64,000 bases of DNA, from positions 47,839,698 to 47,903,697 of the forward strand of contig OX411312.1 of the NCBI GenBank assembly GCA_948150685.1. The letters are read 5' to 3'. Below, in pieces: positions 21,230 through 32,742 of the stretch. How positions within the stretch are numbered: position 1 is the first letter of the stretch; every line of letters begins with the position of its first letter. Made by a program: the position numbers and the translations under genes. A model generated the notes under the pieces. It worked only from the letters and a program-made list of their open reading frames with translations. It searched no databases and was not told the origin of the DNA. The DNA is from Rhaphigaster nebulosa. Lineage: Eukaryota > Arthropoda > Insecta > Hemiptera > Pentatomidae.

Positions 21230-24200
21230 CATCATACAGAATGACAATTAAATCTTAGTTATGTGAATGCCAAACTTACAAATTTACTGATTTGACGAAG
21301 CTTAGAAATTTTGGGAATTGTTTTTTTTCTGAATAGAATAAAGATCATTTATAAGATATTGTGAGTCTATATCATTGATAAGTATTGTGAGTCTAAGGAA
21401 AATCAACCGATTTTTCCTTTACTTTCAGAAACAAACGATATAAAAGAAATATAAGGGTTATTTATGATGAACACTGGTATCATATACTTTAAACAATATT
21501 CTATTAATTTAAAAGAAAAAAAATTACTTAGATAAAATTTCCAATTCCCTCATTTTGTAAATACAGAACAATATTCTTCTATCCAACTTCAGCAAGAAGA
21601 CCATTGATAATTAAAAGGATGATTATATTAGTAATATGAAGGGTAAAATTGATTATTTGGGCAAGATAAACATTAATTATAAAATAACTTGTGAAAATTG
21701 TGAATATGTTTAACTATTACGTTAGCGAAACATGTAAATAACTGAAAACTAGACTTATAAATATTAAAAATATAAATGGAACAGCTCGTGACTTTCACAA
21801 CATTAAGTTGCAGCATGAGTTTAATTTTGAAAAACCTACAATATTAGATAGTGCTTATATTGTCTTTTCGAAGGTCTGAATGAGTTAAAGGTAAACTTCA
21901 ATATCATCGAGAATTATTTACATTGACTTTTGGTATATTCATGACTTAATTATTGTCAATTAACTTTAATTTTGCGATAGTTCCAATTTATTACCATTTC
22001 TATGTACTTTAATTTTACTTCAGCTTCTAATCTTAATTTTACATTGCAGTTGCGCTGACGTGTACATTTTAATATTATTAAAAAATATAAATAAAATAAG
22101 TATAAAAAAATAAAATAATCCAGGAATGACAAGTTCAAAACGCTGTACGGCTGTTTCATTCAATTTTCATCCTTTTTTCGGAGGGTTAGAGCAATAAATA
22201 TAATAAAACATAGATCATATACGTCTTATATGAAATTTTATCCTCCGCTACATTGATGTTAGTTAATTTCTCTCAAAGCTGCACTTGAAGCGCACGAGAA
22301 ATCAAATCTAGTCGTGCATTTTACTCGTTTTTACGAAATTGCACTCATTATATTTCGCTATTGTATTGAGAAAGAAGATAATTGTGAGTACAAGTTTTTT
22401 GGAAATTTTATGCTGTACTAAATTTATTCCATTTATTAATTAAATTTATTTATTTGCTCTGCTTTAATCGAAATTGGTATTGGAAAGGAGATATATCCGG
22501 GAATTTTTTTTTGCAAGATGGCGGCGAAACCTCGAATTTTATATAAAATATATTATAATATTGGTACTATCGGAAAAATTACAGATCTCAGATCACTTTG
22601 CACTGGCCTAATATTCAAACTAAAATGTTTTTTCTTAAGAGTGAGTATTTAAACAACATAATAAACAATTTAAAGATTACAAAAAAGGATAAAAAGGATT
22701 ACTAAATAAAACATAACAAATAAGTATGAGCTGATGGTATAGTTTCAGCATCAAATTTAACAAAGTGTCAAAATAATAATTTATCTATTGAAAATTATAG
22801 ATAAATATGCATTGTTATAATATAATTTTGTATTGTATATGATATATTTACGTTAGATATTATGTTGGAATATTATGTTGTTTAATTTTCACAAATATGC
22901 CCTGATGATGGGGGCACATCACCGAAACGTCGGCATTGTTATACTATTATGATATGAACACAATAATTTTTTAGAAAGTAAATATTGGTCATTCTTTTAA
23001 GAACAATAGGTGTTCCAGATTCGGAAAGTCGTAAATAACGATCCAGACCGCTTGATATGAAAGATCTAAAACATGATAATTAGTACGACAGACACTAATT
23101 CATCTAGGTGAAAGAAATGTAGGAAATGATAGGACGAAAAACCCGGAACGGCCCGACGATTATCTCGGCGAGAATTGTTTTATAAGGGCTGGGCTATTTC
23201 CTCTCATTTTAAAATCTGGGTCAGGTTTCCTTCGCACGATCCTTAAATTGCTTTCTTTATACTTGTATCTTATGGTGGCCAAGAATGCTAGATCAATCAT
23301 TCTGTTCAAGTATGCTTGAAATCCCCTTTGACCTCATACGGTTAAGTATGCTTGATGAAGTACCAGTCTTTCTTTTTTTTGGACAATGTTGAGCTCGGAT
23401 CATGAAGCACTCGCTTTGGTTGTTTTTTGCTTTGATCATAGGTGAAAAACCCAATATGTGGTATAAAGAGTGGTTGATGAAAAGGAAATAATATTCCCAT
23501 ATTACTTTTTTGAATGAATTAAAGATATATCCATAAATATTTTTCAAATTATTATATATAATTTTTTGTTAATATTTAGTATAAAATAATATTATAATTA
23601 TTATCTATAAATAATATAAATGCAATATTTATCTATAGTTCTTTTATATATGTATATATTTAAGAAACATGATATAAGATAGTAACATATATAATATAAT
23701 ATATGATCATTTATACCATCATAATGTATTATGATATTATCATATGTATCTATAACACATAATCATACACAACATATAAATGATAAAAAATACTTCATAA
23801 TATGGAGAACGTGATTTTTGGTACTTACAGATGGAGAATGTGAGTGCTGCACTTTTATTATAGTTCAGAGAATGTTATTTTTGACAGCATGTGTTCTAAA
23901 AATTTTAGAGCGTTTAGATTGTTAAGGATGAAAAAATTTAAATACGGGCATAATTTTGGGGTAAAAAACTTTGTTGATCGAAGAAACAAATTAAAAAAAA
24001 ATATTCTCACAATACTCTTGATAATTGTTTACTGAATATGTCATCTCTATTTTGGTAAAAAATAGAGCTCCCTGTTGGCTTAGATTACAATGTGGATTTT
24101 GAACTAGAACTCATTGGGGAATGTTACTTTTATTTCAAAAAGTGTTTTTCCACATTAAAATTAAATATGATACTCTGAGTTTTGATGGTTTAACCCTTCA

Positions 24201-24232
24201 GAATAAGGCACATTTGAAGACGTCATATTATA
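21230..24232. other. Unannotated A+T-rich stretch
   Basis: No gene is supported. It holds a CTGATGATG...CCGAAACGTC module at about 22903-22933 (see findings) and a G+C-richer patch at 23100-23280. A strongly A+T-rich part follows at 23540-23790. Confidence 0.45.
22903..22933 (+). repeat. CTGATGATG...CCGAAACGTC module
   Basis: A compact motif also seen in variant form at about 32436-32462 (minus), 34810-34840, 35776-35806 and 36531-36561. Such modules are common in the 3' regions of invertebrate retroelements. It resembles a hammerhead ribozyme core (CUGANGA...GAAA) but has an extra U before stem II and no visible stem III or cleavage triplet arrangement. Confidence 0.45.
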
Positions 24233-25064
24233 TTAGGTGTGCAAATAAGTTTCCGCCGTTGTTGAGAAATGGCTCCACAGAAAAGATTATGTTGAAATTG
24301 TCAGCTGAGCAACGGCACATGGCAAGTTTGGACATCTGGCAACAACACAACCTAAAACACTAGTAACAAGTTTTATTCCGAATAAGAATCATTTGCGGGA
24401 AGTTTTGATTTTTTTTTTCATAAATAAATCTACAGCTGAGGTCCATCTATTGGTTGTAGAGACATACGGTGATGCTGCTTTAAGTGAGAGAAGTTGTGAG
24501 TGGTTTCAAAAGTTTAAAAACGGCAAGTTTGACGTGGAGGACAAAGAATGTAGTGGCGGCCGTAAGTGTATGAGGACACAGAATTGGAAGCATTATTGGT
24601 GGAAGATTTGTACCAAACTCAAGAAGAACTTGCATTTGCATTAGGAGTGAATCAGCAAGCAATTTTACATCGTTTAAAATCGTTGGGAATGATGCAAAAT
24701 GAAGGAAATGAAGCAAAGAGACATTCAACGCCGATTGTACACATCTGAAATGTTGCTTGCCAGGCATAAAATAAAAGATTTTTCGCACCGTATAGTCACT
24801 GGTGATTGAACTGGGAAGTCGATGGCACATGGTCTGTCTGAGCAGCGCTTCACATCGTATGAAGATACGAAAAATTGGATCAATTCAAGGATAGCCTTAA
24901 AAAATGAAGAGTTATTTCGACATGGTGTCCGAATGCTTCCAGAAAGATGGGAACAAATAGTAGCTTGTGGTGGACAATATTTTAAGCAAAATGTAATGTA
25001 CCGTTTGTTTACAATAACTTCGTAATTTTTTATTAAAACGGCGGAAACTTATTTGTACCCCTGA
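24233..25064 (+). mobile_element. Mariner transposon, internally deleted, both ends present
   Basis: Terminal inverted repeats are clear: the left end starts TTAGGTGTGCAAATAAGTTT at 24233 and the right end, read inverted from 25064, starts TCAGGGGTACAAATAAGTTT. Both continue CCGCCGTT. A TA dinucleotide flanks each side (24231-24232, 25065-25066), the expected target duplication for this superfamily. At 832 bp it is about 450 bp shorter than a typical 1.28-kb mariner (family knowledge). The missing DNA is the middle of the transposase gene, so the copy is non-autonomous. It could move only if the ends are still recognised by a transposase supplied elsewhere. Confidence 0.93.
24387..25025 (+). 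pseudogene. Mariner transposase pseudogene
   Basis: The N-terminal DNA-binding region is readable (HLREVLIFFFINKSTAEVH, SERSCEWFQKFKNGKFDVED). A frameshift near 24560 moves to a second frame with YEDTELEALL and QTQEELAFALGVNQQAILHR. Another shift near 24705 returns to the first frame (RRLYTSEMLLARHK, HRIVTGD). The WVPHEL linker motif is lost at that second shift. A stop follows GD at about 24808, after which the sequence jumps directly to the C-terminal tail (MAHGLSEQRFTSYEDTKNW, MLPERWEQIVACGGQYF). About 135 residues, with the second and third Asp of the DD34D triad, are gone. It is certainly inactive. Confidence 0.92.
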
Positions 25065-25506
25065 TATCAATAACTCATTTTCCGAAATAAGTGGAGAATG
25101 TGACTTTTGTAGTTAAGGCCTTCAATTATACCCCAACAAGTATTTTATTCTCTGTTTTGGAGCTTTTAACTGATTGGTTTTTTATTGAAGACAAATATTT
25201 GACACAATTTTTTTTATTTAATTTAACATTAAATCCCAAGTATATACAAAATTATTGGTTTGATTAATTTCCATTACTGGATAACAGTATAGAGTGTTAA
25301 TAACCTATAAAGCGTTATCCATATGGTCCAAACGAAGTTTTGAAGGATATCGTAGTGCCGTGTCAGACTCAGTAAAAACTTCAAACGATCAAGTTCCAAG
25401 GTAGTCGGTGAATACGGAGCAAAGTTTAGTAACGGGAGTCGAGAAGCTCTTCTCTTGTTCCAAGTTTAGTACGGCCATAGTCGAAGTCCAGGGTCTTCGA
25501 GATTCG
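25065..25506. other. Unannotated stretch
   Basis: No gene. From about 25320 the sequence becomes G+C-richer. The 62-codon frame at 25408-25596 runs through the G-rich run and is not convincing. Confidence 0.4.
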
Positions 25507-25545
25507 GAGGGGGGAGGGGAAGGAGAAGGGGGGAGGTTGGAAGGG
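25507..25545 (+). other. G-rich run with G-quadruplex potential
   Basis: Runs of 6, 4, 6 and 3 G separated by short A/G/T spacers lie within about 39 bases in an otherwise A+T-rich region. This meets the usual four-G-tract pattern. Confidence 0.7.
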
Positions 25546-25572
25546 CATGGAAGTGCAGTAAGAAAGATAAAT

Positions 25573-25594
25573 GTCTCCTCGGAGACCTTTTTTT
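25573..25594 (+). other. Perfect short hairpin followed by T7
   Basis: GTCTCC TC GGAGAC is followed by C and seven T. In a eukaryote a T-run is a potential RNA polymerase III stop, but no A and B boxes are seen upstream, so function is doubtful. Confidence 0.4.
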
Positions 25595-27369
25595 AGGTTT
25601 CTGACTGGACAGAGGAGGCCACTATATTTAACAGACCTAGAGAAAAAAATGTTCTGTAGGTCAGCTTTTGTTGGTAGGAAATAAGCATCAACGGTAGAAA
25701 AAATACCATCTGCATATGAAATAACGAAATAGGTACTTAAAATTATATATAAAACAAAGGTTTTTAAGGTTGAATAAAAATGTCAATAATTCATCAACTA
25801 TGGCAATCACGCAACATTTTTTTTTTTAATTGTAATTTCATTAGTAGTTATACAATGAAAAATAACAGCGTTTAAAATAAAATTTTTCTTTCCTCCCCCC
25901 AAGTTCAAATTTAATTTCAGTGTTTTAATGTGAAAGTTTTTTACTGTTTAAAGTAATAATACAGCAATCCTAAAGATAAGCAGATTGCTGATTAGTCCAG
26001 ATTTGTTATCTGTTACTGCTAAAGCAACATTAAAAAAAATTACTATTACTATTACTATTACTCTATAAAATTTATTTGAGCAGTATTCGCATTATTTAAA
26101 TATTTTGTATATATGTACATATTCTTTAATTATATATTCATAATGTATATAGTATTATTTTATATAGTGATTTATACAGAATATGGCTGTTTTATGATTA
26201 AATACATAATATTTGCTAATAACTCGTTATTGTGGCATCAAGAGACTAAAATAGTGTTGGTATTATTCAGTATTTTTTTATCCTTTGTTTCTTATCTTTG
26301 TTGAAGAGTACTCATGTTAAATTATGAACCAACTGTCTCTTTTATTATAATATTATTCTGTAATTTGTACAAGACTTTGTCTTCCACAAAAAAAAAAAAT
26401 AATAAAAAAAAAAATATTATTTTGATGTTGGATTATGTTGTCTAATGTGGATTTAAGATCCTTTACTATTACAGATTTAAGGTCATGGGGTTCACTCTCT
26501 TAATATTTGTGATATACATCTTTATTAGATTGTATATTTAAAAAAAAAAATTGAATTTCTAAAAATATTGTGATAATTAAATAATCATAGATTAAAATAA
26601 TACCATTATAAATACAAAGGCCGAAACTGTTGTTTATAATGTAGATTAATAAAAAATTTTGGAATTATATTTATAAAATTGTCTTCTTGAGATTGATGGA
26701 ATTATCATTTTAATCAATGATTAATTAATTATTATTAATTTATAAAATATAAACAGTAATAAAATTATGTAAAATGTATTTATAAAATATAAACAGTTGA
26801 TGACAAAAAAAAAATATAAACCTAGTCAAACAATAGATAAATACTAAAAAATTATTATTTTGGGATATCAAATTATCTCATCTCTCTATAAGGATTTTAT
26901 GAATATAAGGGCGTTTTATCCGATGAAAAATAGGTTGTGCCTTTCTGCAATTAAGTAGCTTAAAAAATAAATAAAAAAATGTGAGAAAGAACAATTCATA
27001 ACTTATATTATATTCATTATAAAAATACATCCCAATGCTTCTCGTCTGATAATTATACTAAGCAATTAGTAATACAAAAGGCACTTGATAATGTCCTGAA
27101 TGAAATCTCTGCAGTAGATGGCGCTAATGAGCTCAGCGATGCCGCATATTAGATTAATCATAACGAATAATTGAGAAAATGGATAAAAAAGTAAATTATA
27201 AAATATTGTTAGAAAAAAGTCAACATTTATTTTGTTGATTCTAGCGTTGAGACATATGAGAAGAAAAGGATCATCATTTGCTTCTAGCATAGGAATGAAA
27301 ATGAATTAACCTAGCCAGTAAAGCGGATTCCGATTCAGCTGACAAAATTGAATACAAAGTAGACAAAAG
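25595..27369. other. Unannotated A+T-rich stretch
   Basis: It contains a short hexamer repeat (ATTACT)n at 26039-26062 and poly-A tracts near 26385-26415. No gene is supported. Confidence 0.45.
26039..26062. repeat. (ATTACT)4 short tandem repeat
   Basis: Four successive ATTACT hexamers. Confidence 0.85.
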
Positions 27370-27576
27370 TTGACTACGGAAGCATTTCTTTTAAAAAAAC
27401 ACAATAAAAAGTTATTAAAAAAAAGTCATCCCATACCAAAACTGCCAAAGCACAGAATAGATAAATGGGGACGTTCTAAAAAACTATGTGTCAAGGATTT
27501 AGAAGTTGAAATGTCCGAGAATAAAAGAAAATGGAGAATGCAAATTATGTGGTCGGAATATAATAATTGTTTGTAA
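27370..27576 (+). pseudogene. Possible non-LTR retrotransposon C-terminal tail
   Basis: The short frame contains WGRSKKLCVKDLEVEM followed by NKRKWR. That resembles the GRP..RW.DD.E.....R..WR tail found after the reverse transcriptase in several non-LTR clades. The match is short and lacks the usual Trp. It sits immediately before a dispersed repeat (27608-28165) that would then be its 3' UTR. A Lys-rich chance frame is the alternative. Confidence 0.35.
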
Positions 27577-27607
27577 CCAAATTAGGGAGAGGGACGTGGT
27601 CAACTAA

Positions 27608-27655
27608 AGGATGATCCTAAAAACTTGACATCACCATCCGCCATTTCATTTCCGA
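27608..27655 (+). repeat. Dispersed repeat fragment (partner 62026-62073)
   Basis: GGATGATCCT..AACT..A.AT.ACCATCCGCYATTTC is shared with 62026-62073 in the same orientation. Confidence 0.55.
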
Positions 27656-27778
27656 GATTTTTTTCACCATTACCATCGGCTCTTGACGATATTATTGTAT
27701 CTGTTACTATTATTATATTATTATTGTTATGATCAATCGAAAAGAAATAAAATTCCCTACAAAACAAAAATAAATGAT

Positions 27779-28165
27779 TGAAACCGGAAGAGTATTAGCA
27801 GAGATATGATTCTCAAGAAAAGAGCAATTTTTATATATCAGGTAATCTAAAGAACTATATGCTCTGGAATCCAAACGGTTTTGTATATATATATATATAT
27901 TCAGGAGTTCAGATTGGCCACCATTTCGGGTGAATTATATTATAAAAGGACTAGTTCCTTTTTATAAACATAAAAAAAGTCCGTACCTTGGGTATATCCA
28001 TTAATGCCCTCAGTTTTCAAAACCCAATTTTTGGCACAATAAATTAGAAATGATTTCTGTTCCAGATAATTACCGAATTAGCTACCGGAGTGATATTAAT
28101 GAAGTTTAAATCCATTTATTACAATAAAATTGTTTTTATATATGAGCTCTATGGCCTTAGTGCAT
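27779..28165 (+). repeat. Dispersed repeat copy (partner 7709-8090, direct)
   Basis: It aligns end to end with 7709-8090 and carries a short TA run (27884-27901) where the other copy has TCTATATATTCTG. Both end at TTTTTATATATGAGCTCTAT. Confidence 0.75.
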
Positions 28166-28441
28166 AAGAATTAAGTCCATTCTGTGGAACGAACAGGAAA
28201 TTTTAGGGTGTCATTTTGTAGTGACAGCTCTGAAGTCAATAACATTTCTTTCATATTCCCCAGGCCTCAGTTTTTAGCCAGCGTTGCAGTGGAGAACCTC
28301 ACGCAAGTAGGACAATTAATGTCCATCCCATGCTTCAATGTTTCACTTGTTCAAACTTTAATTTAGTTTTTCCTTCAATCCCCACTTCATTTTATTCTTT
28401 GGGATAAACAAGGGTGTGGTGATATTTTTTTCACTAAGCAA
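28166..28441. other. Unannotated segment
   Basis: A 60-codon frame at 28184-28366 lies here. I recognise no product or repeat. Confidence 0.4.
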
Positions 28442-28459
28442 CCGGGGATATATCCCCGG
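28442..28459. repeat. 18-bp perfect palindrome
   Basis: CCGGGGATATATCCCCGG is its own reverse complement. Confidence 0.85.
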
Positions 28460-28530
28460 AATCCAGTCTCTGAAGGGGCTCCAGTCTGACCAACCAGGTT
28501 TTATTTTTAAACTTTTTATATAACACTACA

Positions 28531-28711
28531 CGAGAGGCCGAGAGTGTTAAGGCATATGCTGCTGGATCGGCTAGAATCCGGCCTAGTCGGATTGATATTT
28601 ATTTCGAGGCCTTCCCACTCTGGTGAGAATATGTTGGTAGCTTTTAGGAATAGCCCGTTCCGTTTGCCTAAATAGGAGTAGGAAAGGATGTTAAACACCA
28701 ATTAAAAAAAA
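28531..28711 (+). mobile_element. tRNA(Ser/Leu)-like SINE
   Basis: The head CGAGAGGCCGAGAGTGTTAA then GGCATATGCTGCTGGATCGG resembles a class II tRNA (compare GGCCGAGTGGTTAAGGC of tRNA-Ser/Leu), with a damaged T arm GTCGGATTGAT. The body ends GGATGTTAAACACCAATT and an A-rich tail (AATTAAAAAAAAGG at 28700-28712). tRNA-derived head, short body and A-tail define a SINE-type retroposon. No second copy is visible in the window. Confidence 0.6.
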
Positions 28712-28810
28712 GGAAAAATCATTAAACGTATTATATAATAATTATGTAATATCTTTACATAATCTATTTATTGCATTTATTATAAAGGAGGAGGAGGATG
28801 TTGAGTCCGA

Positions 28811-28942
28811 GAAAATTTGACGTGGGGCTCGGGAAAATTTGACGTGGGGCTCGGGAAAATTTGACGTGGGGCTCGGGAAAATTTGACGTGGGGCTCGGGA
28901 AAATTTGACGTGGGGCTCGGGAAAATTTGACGCGGGACACTT
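28811..28942 (+). repeat. 22-bp minisatellite, six units
   Basis: The unit GAAAATTTGACGTGGGGCTC plus GG begins at 28811, 28833, 28855, 28877, 28899 and 28921. Units 1-5 are essentially identical and the last diverges after GACG. A minus-strand frame reads through it as a 22-residue repeat rich in Pro, Phe and Ser, a consequence of three DNA units per 22 codons rather than evidence of a protein. Confidence 0.95.
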
Positions 28943-29844
28943 GGTTTCTCTGGATACGTTTTCGAATTGGGTAATATCATAGTCAGCGAGACAGAAGAGA
29001 TCGCTACCCCTTTCCCTCTAAACACCCTAAAAGCGACTAAATGGAAGAGGCGAGAAGTGGAGGACTGCACATAGAGCCAGGAAGGAGATAACGTCACAGT
29101 TTGAGGTGGCCTCCGGTCGTTTTTACCTTATCTGCTTCATATTGCACTGTACCTGCTATTGACAGCGCGCCACTCAGCTACCACGTTCAGTCCAGCTCCA
29201 GTCCGGGATTAATAGAATAAAACTCGCCGGGCTATATCTGAATTTAAACTGATTTCGACCACTTATGTCTCGAGTGCTGTTTAGATCTCTTGTTCTTGTC
29301 AATACTGGAAAAGCGACCCCTCTCCTAATTTTTTTTTTAGCGATACCATACGTTAACTCTGTGATGTGTCCCGTGAATCGAGAATCCGACACCGCCGAGA
29401 TAAAATAAGACTGAAAATCCATTTTCTACTACATTTATTGAAGAATTCAACCAACAGTACTGTCCTATTATGTGACCAGTCCTTACTGGGCCAGTCAATG
29501 AGGGTGTTGTAGATGGAAATGACGGGACGCCTAAAATTGACTTCAGGGCTTTGTTTGGACTAGTTTTTTTGATAGATAGAAAAATTTGCTTCATTCAAAA
29601 TGAACAAATATAAAGTATACAAAATCTGGCCTAAAGCCTACAATAATAAAAGTAGGTAAGTTTTTATATCAATAGTAATAAAAATAAGTAAACAAAAAAT
29701 GAGTTCTTTACTTAACAAAAATATACACGTATTAAAAAAAAAGAAAAAAAAAGTAAAAAGGTGAAAAAAATGAAAATTATAAATAAATTTCCACTTAAAC
29801 ATCATAAACTTTTGATCACATTGTTTACTTAAAATTAATTTTTT
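28943..29844. other. G+C-richer unannotated stretch
   Basis: Between 28943 and 29600 base composition is nearer 45% G+C. Minus-strand frames of 82 and 85 codons (29174-29422, 29337-29594) are open but unrecognised, and no splice or promoter pattern ties them together. The segment could be a host exon cluster or an old element. Confidence 0.35.
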
Positions 29845-30115
29845 TCTTTTTTTTTTGTTATGTTGAAAAAGGTGGAATTTGAATGAGGATAGAGAAGGAA
29901 GGGAATTCCGGAGGATAGTGGAGCGGGCAATAACGTTCGAACGTTTTGGTTCTGTGGGAGGGAGTATAGAGGTCAGAAAGGCGCGTTCTTGTTGCCAGTG
30001 AGTGGACTGAGGATTTGAATTGTAGGAATCTGTAGATGTAGGAAGGATGCTGGGAGTTGATGGTTTGGTATAGGAAAGACCCTAGGAAATATGGAAGGGA
30101 AGAGCCAACTCGCCA
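29845..30115 (-). pseudogene. Non-LTR retrotransposon 3' tail with poly-A, broken
   Basis: On the minus strand the frame reads FLYQTINSQHPSYIYRF, then TRLSDLYTPSHRTKTFER. A frameshift leads to RSTILRNSLPSLSSFKFHLF in another frame. The pattern (I..G..P.YL...L......R......F......R....WN.LP....SSFK..L) is the well-known C-terminal region downstream of reverse transcriptase in several non-LTR clades. It is followed by an A-rich tail (seen on + as a T-rich run at 29837-29860). The upstream side ends at the hairpin that begins at 30116, so the copy is 5'-truncated. Confidence 0.7.
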
Positions 30116-30350
30116 TATCAATTTTCTGGAAGAGTCTTCCCTTATTCACTTCCACAACTTTATTTATTATTTCTCATAACTTTTCGGGCCCATATTGCTC
30201 ATATTCAAGTGATCTTGTAATTTGCAGTAGGGATAAAAAAGCAAATTACAAGATCACTTGAAAATGGACAATATGGGCCTGAAATGTTGTGAGGAATAAT
30301 CAATAAAGATGTGGAAGTGAATAAGAGGAAACTTTTCCTGAACATTGATA
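30116..30350. repeat. Long imperfect hairpin, two 110-bp arms
   Basis: Bases 30116-30225 pair with 30241-30350 around a 15-base loop. Matching blocks include CAAGTGATCTTGTAATTTGC with its complement, GGGCCCATATTG with CAATATGGGCC, and TTATTCACTTCCA with TGGAAGTGAATAA. Identity of the arms is about 85% by eye. Such a stem could come from a foldback element or an inverted duplication, and if transcribed would give a long double-stranded RNA. Confidence 0.85.
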
Positions 30351-32212
30351 ATTTAAATAATTATGAATCCTTATGAAAACACAGTTTTTTAAAAAACTAT
30401 TTTGGATACATATAGGTAAACGTTTTTACCATTTCATAGTTTTAGTAACCATCTCTCTTACTTCTGTTTCTTGATGGCAGGCAATTTCATAAATTTTAAA
30501 TTTCATCCAACTCGCCTAATACTTACGAAGTTCGTATCGTCTGATCTATAAATTGGTGGTTGTTTATCTGGCATCAAAAAATACGATCAATAAACTCGAT
30601 AATGGGTTACAATGTAAGAAAATATTTAGAAATTTAAAATCTCGCGCAGATTGGAGCCAATGTGTTTTTTCGTATAAATAACAAAACCAAAAAAAATTAA
30701 AAGTGACATTTGATCGGATTGGCAATGGACAGAAATATATTTCAGTTTGGTGAGCGGATGCTGAATGTCAAATCTCAAAGAAACGAAAAAGTGGATCAAC
30801 GGTATATGGTACCGCGCCACCCTAACAAGGGGGCTGAATGGGTTATAGTCCCGGGGCGCAAGTCTTTTGGGGGCGGCAGTTTTTGTTGGTGTTATATTTT
30901 TTTTTTATTATTAATTACTTAGTTATTTTTATTCAAAATATTTTTATGACAAAAATAAGCAAATAACCTGTTCTAAATGAAATATAAAGTATTAAATGTA
31001 TGTATATCTTACGAATGTATTATTTATAGAAGGCCGAATATCTTAGGACGGTCCTGCACCGTAGACAAAGTTACATAAATCTGGCACACTAGAACATAAA
31101 CAAACGACTATTAGATCCTCGTCACCATCTGTTTTGGCAATTTGGAAGGTACTGTCGGTTTGAAGTCTCAAGTCTAACAAACTTCCTCCCACCAATCTAA
31201 TAACTTGTCGGGAGGTATGAGAGATCCCGTCAACGCTTTAAGGATCAATAGAACCATTATTATTGTTTTTGATCCTCACCCAAGTGGACAAGAGAACATC
31301 CTAATTGAATATAAAAAACCTGCACATGATTGCCTCTGAATGTGTACCACAAAACATTCCAAAATACCTCTCTCATACATAAGCATTTCAACACAGGGTA
31401 CTTCACGGTAGATCCTCATCGTGAACTATTGAAGTTTTAAGAGGCTTAGCAGCCTGCGTTCGGAAGAGACGTATTCAGGTAAGACCCGACTGCATTGCGG
31501 ATTTACCGTCTGAAAGGACCTGAGTATTTTCCGATAATGCCTTCAATGGGAATCCCTTAAGCACCCATCGCTGCTGATGTGTACGTGGAATAGATTTGTT
31601 CATGAATGTATGTTAGTCGCGGTTTGCCTATAATGGAAATCAGGAATGACGATGGAATTTGGATCTTAAATTGACTGTCCTGTCGAATTTGTTTGCAATA
31701 ATAAATAATTAATTTGAAAAGAACATTTAAATATATAAACATAAATAAGTCTTTAGACTATAAATACAATTTTCTCGTCGTACTGATATTGAAAAAAAAA
31801 AACCCATCGCATATTCATATTTGGCCCTGGAGAACTCGCCAGAAAAAGGGAGACTATGTTATAAAAATATGTTATATTAAATTAAAATGTTATAAAAAAA
31901 AAAAAAAAAAAACTCCAGTAAGCAATGGGCGTCTTAGCGTATTTTACTTCTCCTTTTACTCCGGGCATATGATTCGTAATATTGTGCTTTCTTATATAAT
32001 ATTTTGTCATTATACATGTTTTACGAAGAAAGTCAAACATTTTACATAAGTATTAATAAATATTTAAAAAAATAAATAAAATGAAATTTCAAGGAAAAGT
32101 TAATCACATCGTGATTTGGAAATCTTTTGTCTAAAATGAGGAAGAAAGGATAAAACAACAAAGTTTTTTATTTACCATTATATACAGTGTTCAAAACTCT
32201 TCTAAGCACTCT
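30351..32212. other. Unannotated stretch
   Basis: A G+C-richer section at about 31080-31640 shows no frame longer than 61 codons and no motif I recognise. A poly-A tract is at 31891-31910. Confidence 0.45.
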
Positions 32213-32478
32213 CCTTAAATCCACAATTTTTGGAATTTAGAGGTAAAAGTTGGTGGGGCACAACTGTGTCACCTGAAGTTTCCTTTTAGCTCATATTCAA
32301 TCCCCTAACTTTCTCCAGTATCTTTCCAGTGCACATAATTCTTGAATTTTTAATAGATTTTATAACGGTTCAGTATATTTTATGACGGATTATTATTGGA
32401 AATCAAATTCTGAAGCGATGTTTTATTGATGAAAATATTGATCTGACGTTTCGGTAAGGCGCTTATCATAAAAACACA
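32213..32478 (+). repeat. Arm A of a long inverted repeat pair
   Basis: It aligns with the reverse complement of 33547-33800 at about 75% by eye. Shared blocks include CAATTTTT.GAATTTAG, CACAACTGTGTC.CCTGAAG, TCATATTC.ATCCCCTAACT, TATATTTTATGAC.GATTATTA and TTCTGAAGCGATGTTTTA. The two arms enclose about 1.07 kb without a recognised gene. Confidence 0.8.
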
Positions 32479-32742
32479 CAACTTATAAGATTTTTTTTCA
32501 GAAGAATTTTCTTTTTTTTTCAAAATAAAGCCTTTTATCAAAAAATACCCTCGTAATAAACGTTGTAGTTAATTGAATAAGCAATAACATTAATTCATGG
32601 TTAGAGCCCTATGTTAAGTATTAATTTCGATAATCCTGGTTTGCCGAAAAGGTCGGGGTAGAATTTTGGAGGGCGGTGTGTGTTTGATTTCGTTTTTTTT
32701 TCTTTCAAGAAGGCCTGTTATTGTCGCTCGTTGCTAATCTAA

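Noticed and set aside
22903..22933. Hammerhead ribozyme
   Set aside because: CTGATGA and GAAA are present, but stem II is weak with an extra base before it, and no stem III or cleavage triplet is positioned correctly.
24480..24830. 116-codon minus-strand frame
   Set aside because: Antisense shadow of the mariner transposase pseudogene.
28780..29097. 105-codon Pro-rich minus frame as a repeat protein
   Set aside because: Its periodicity is fully explained by the 22-bp minisatellite.
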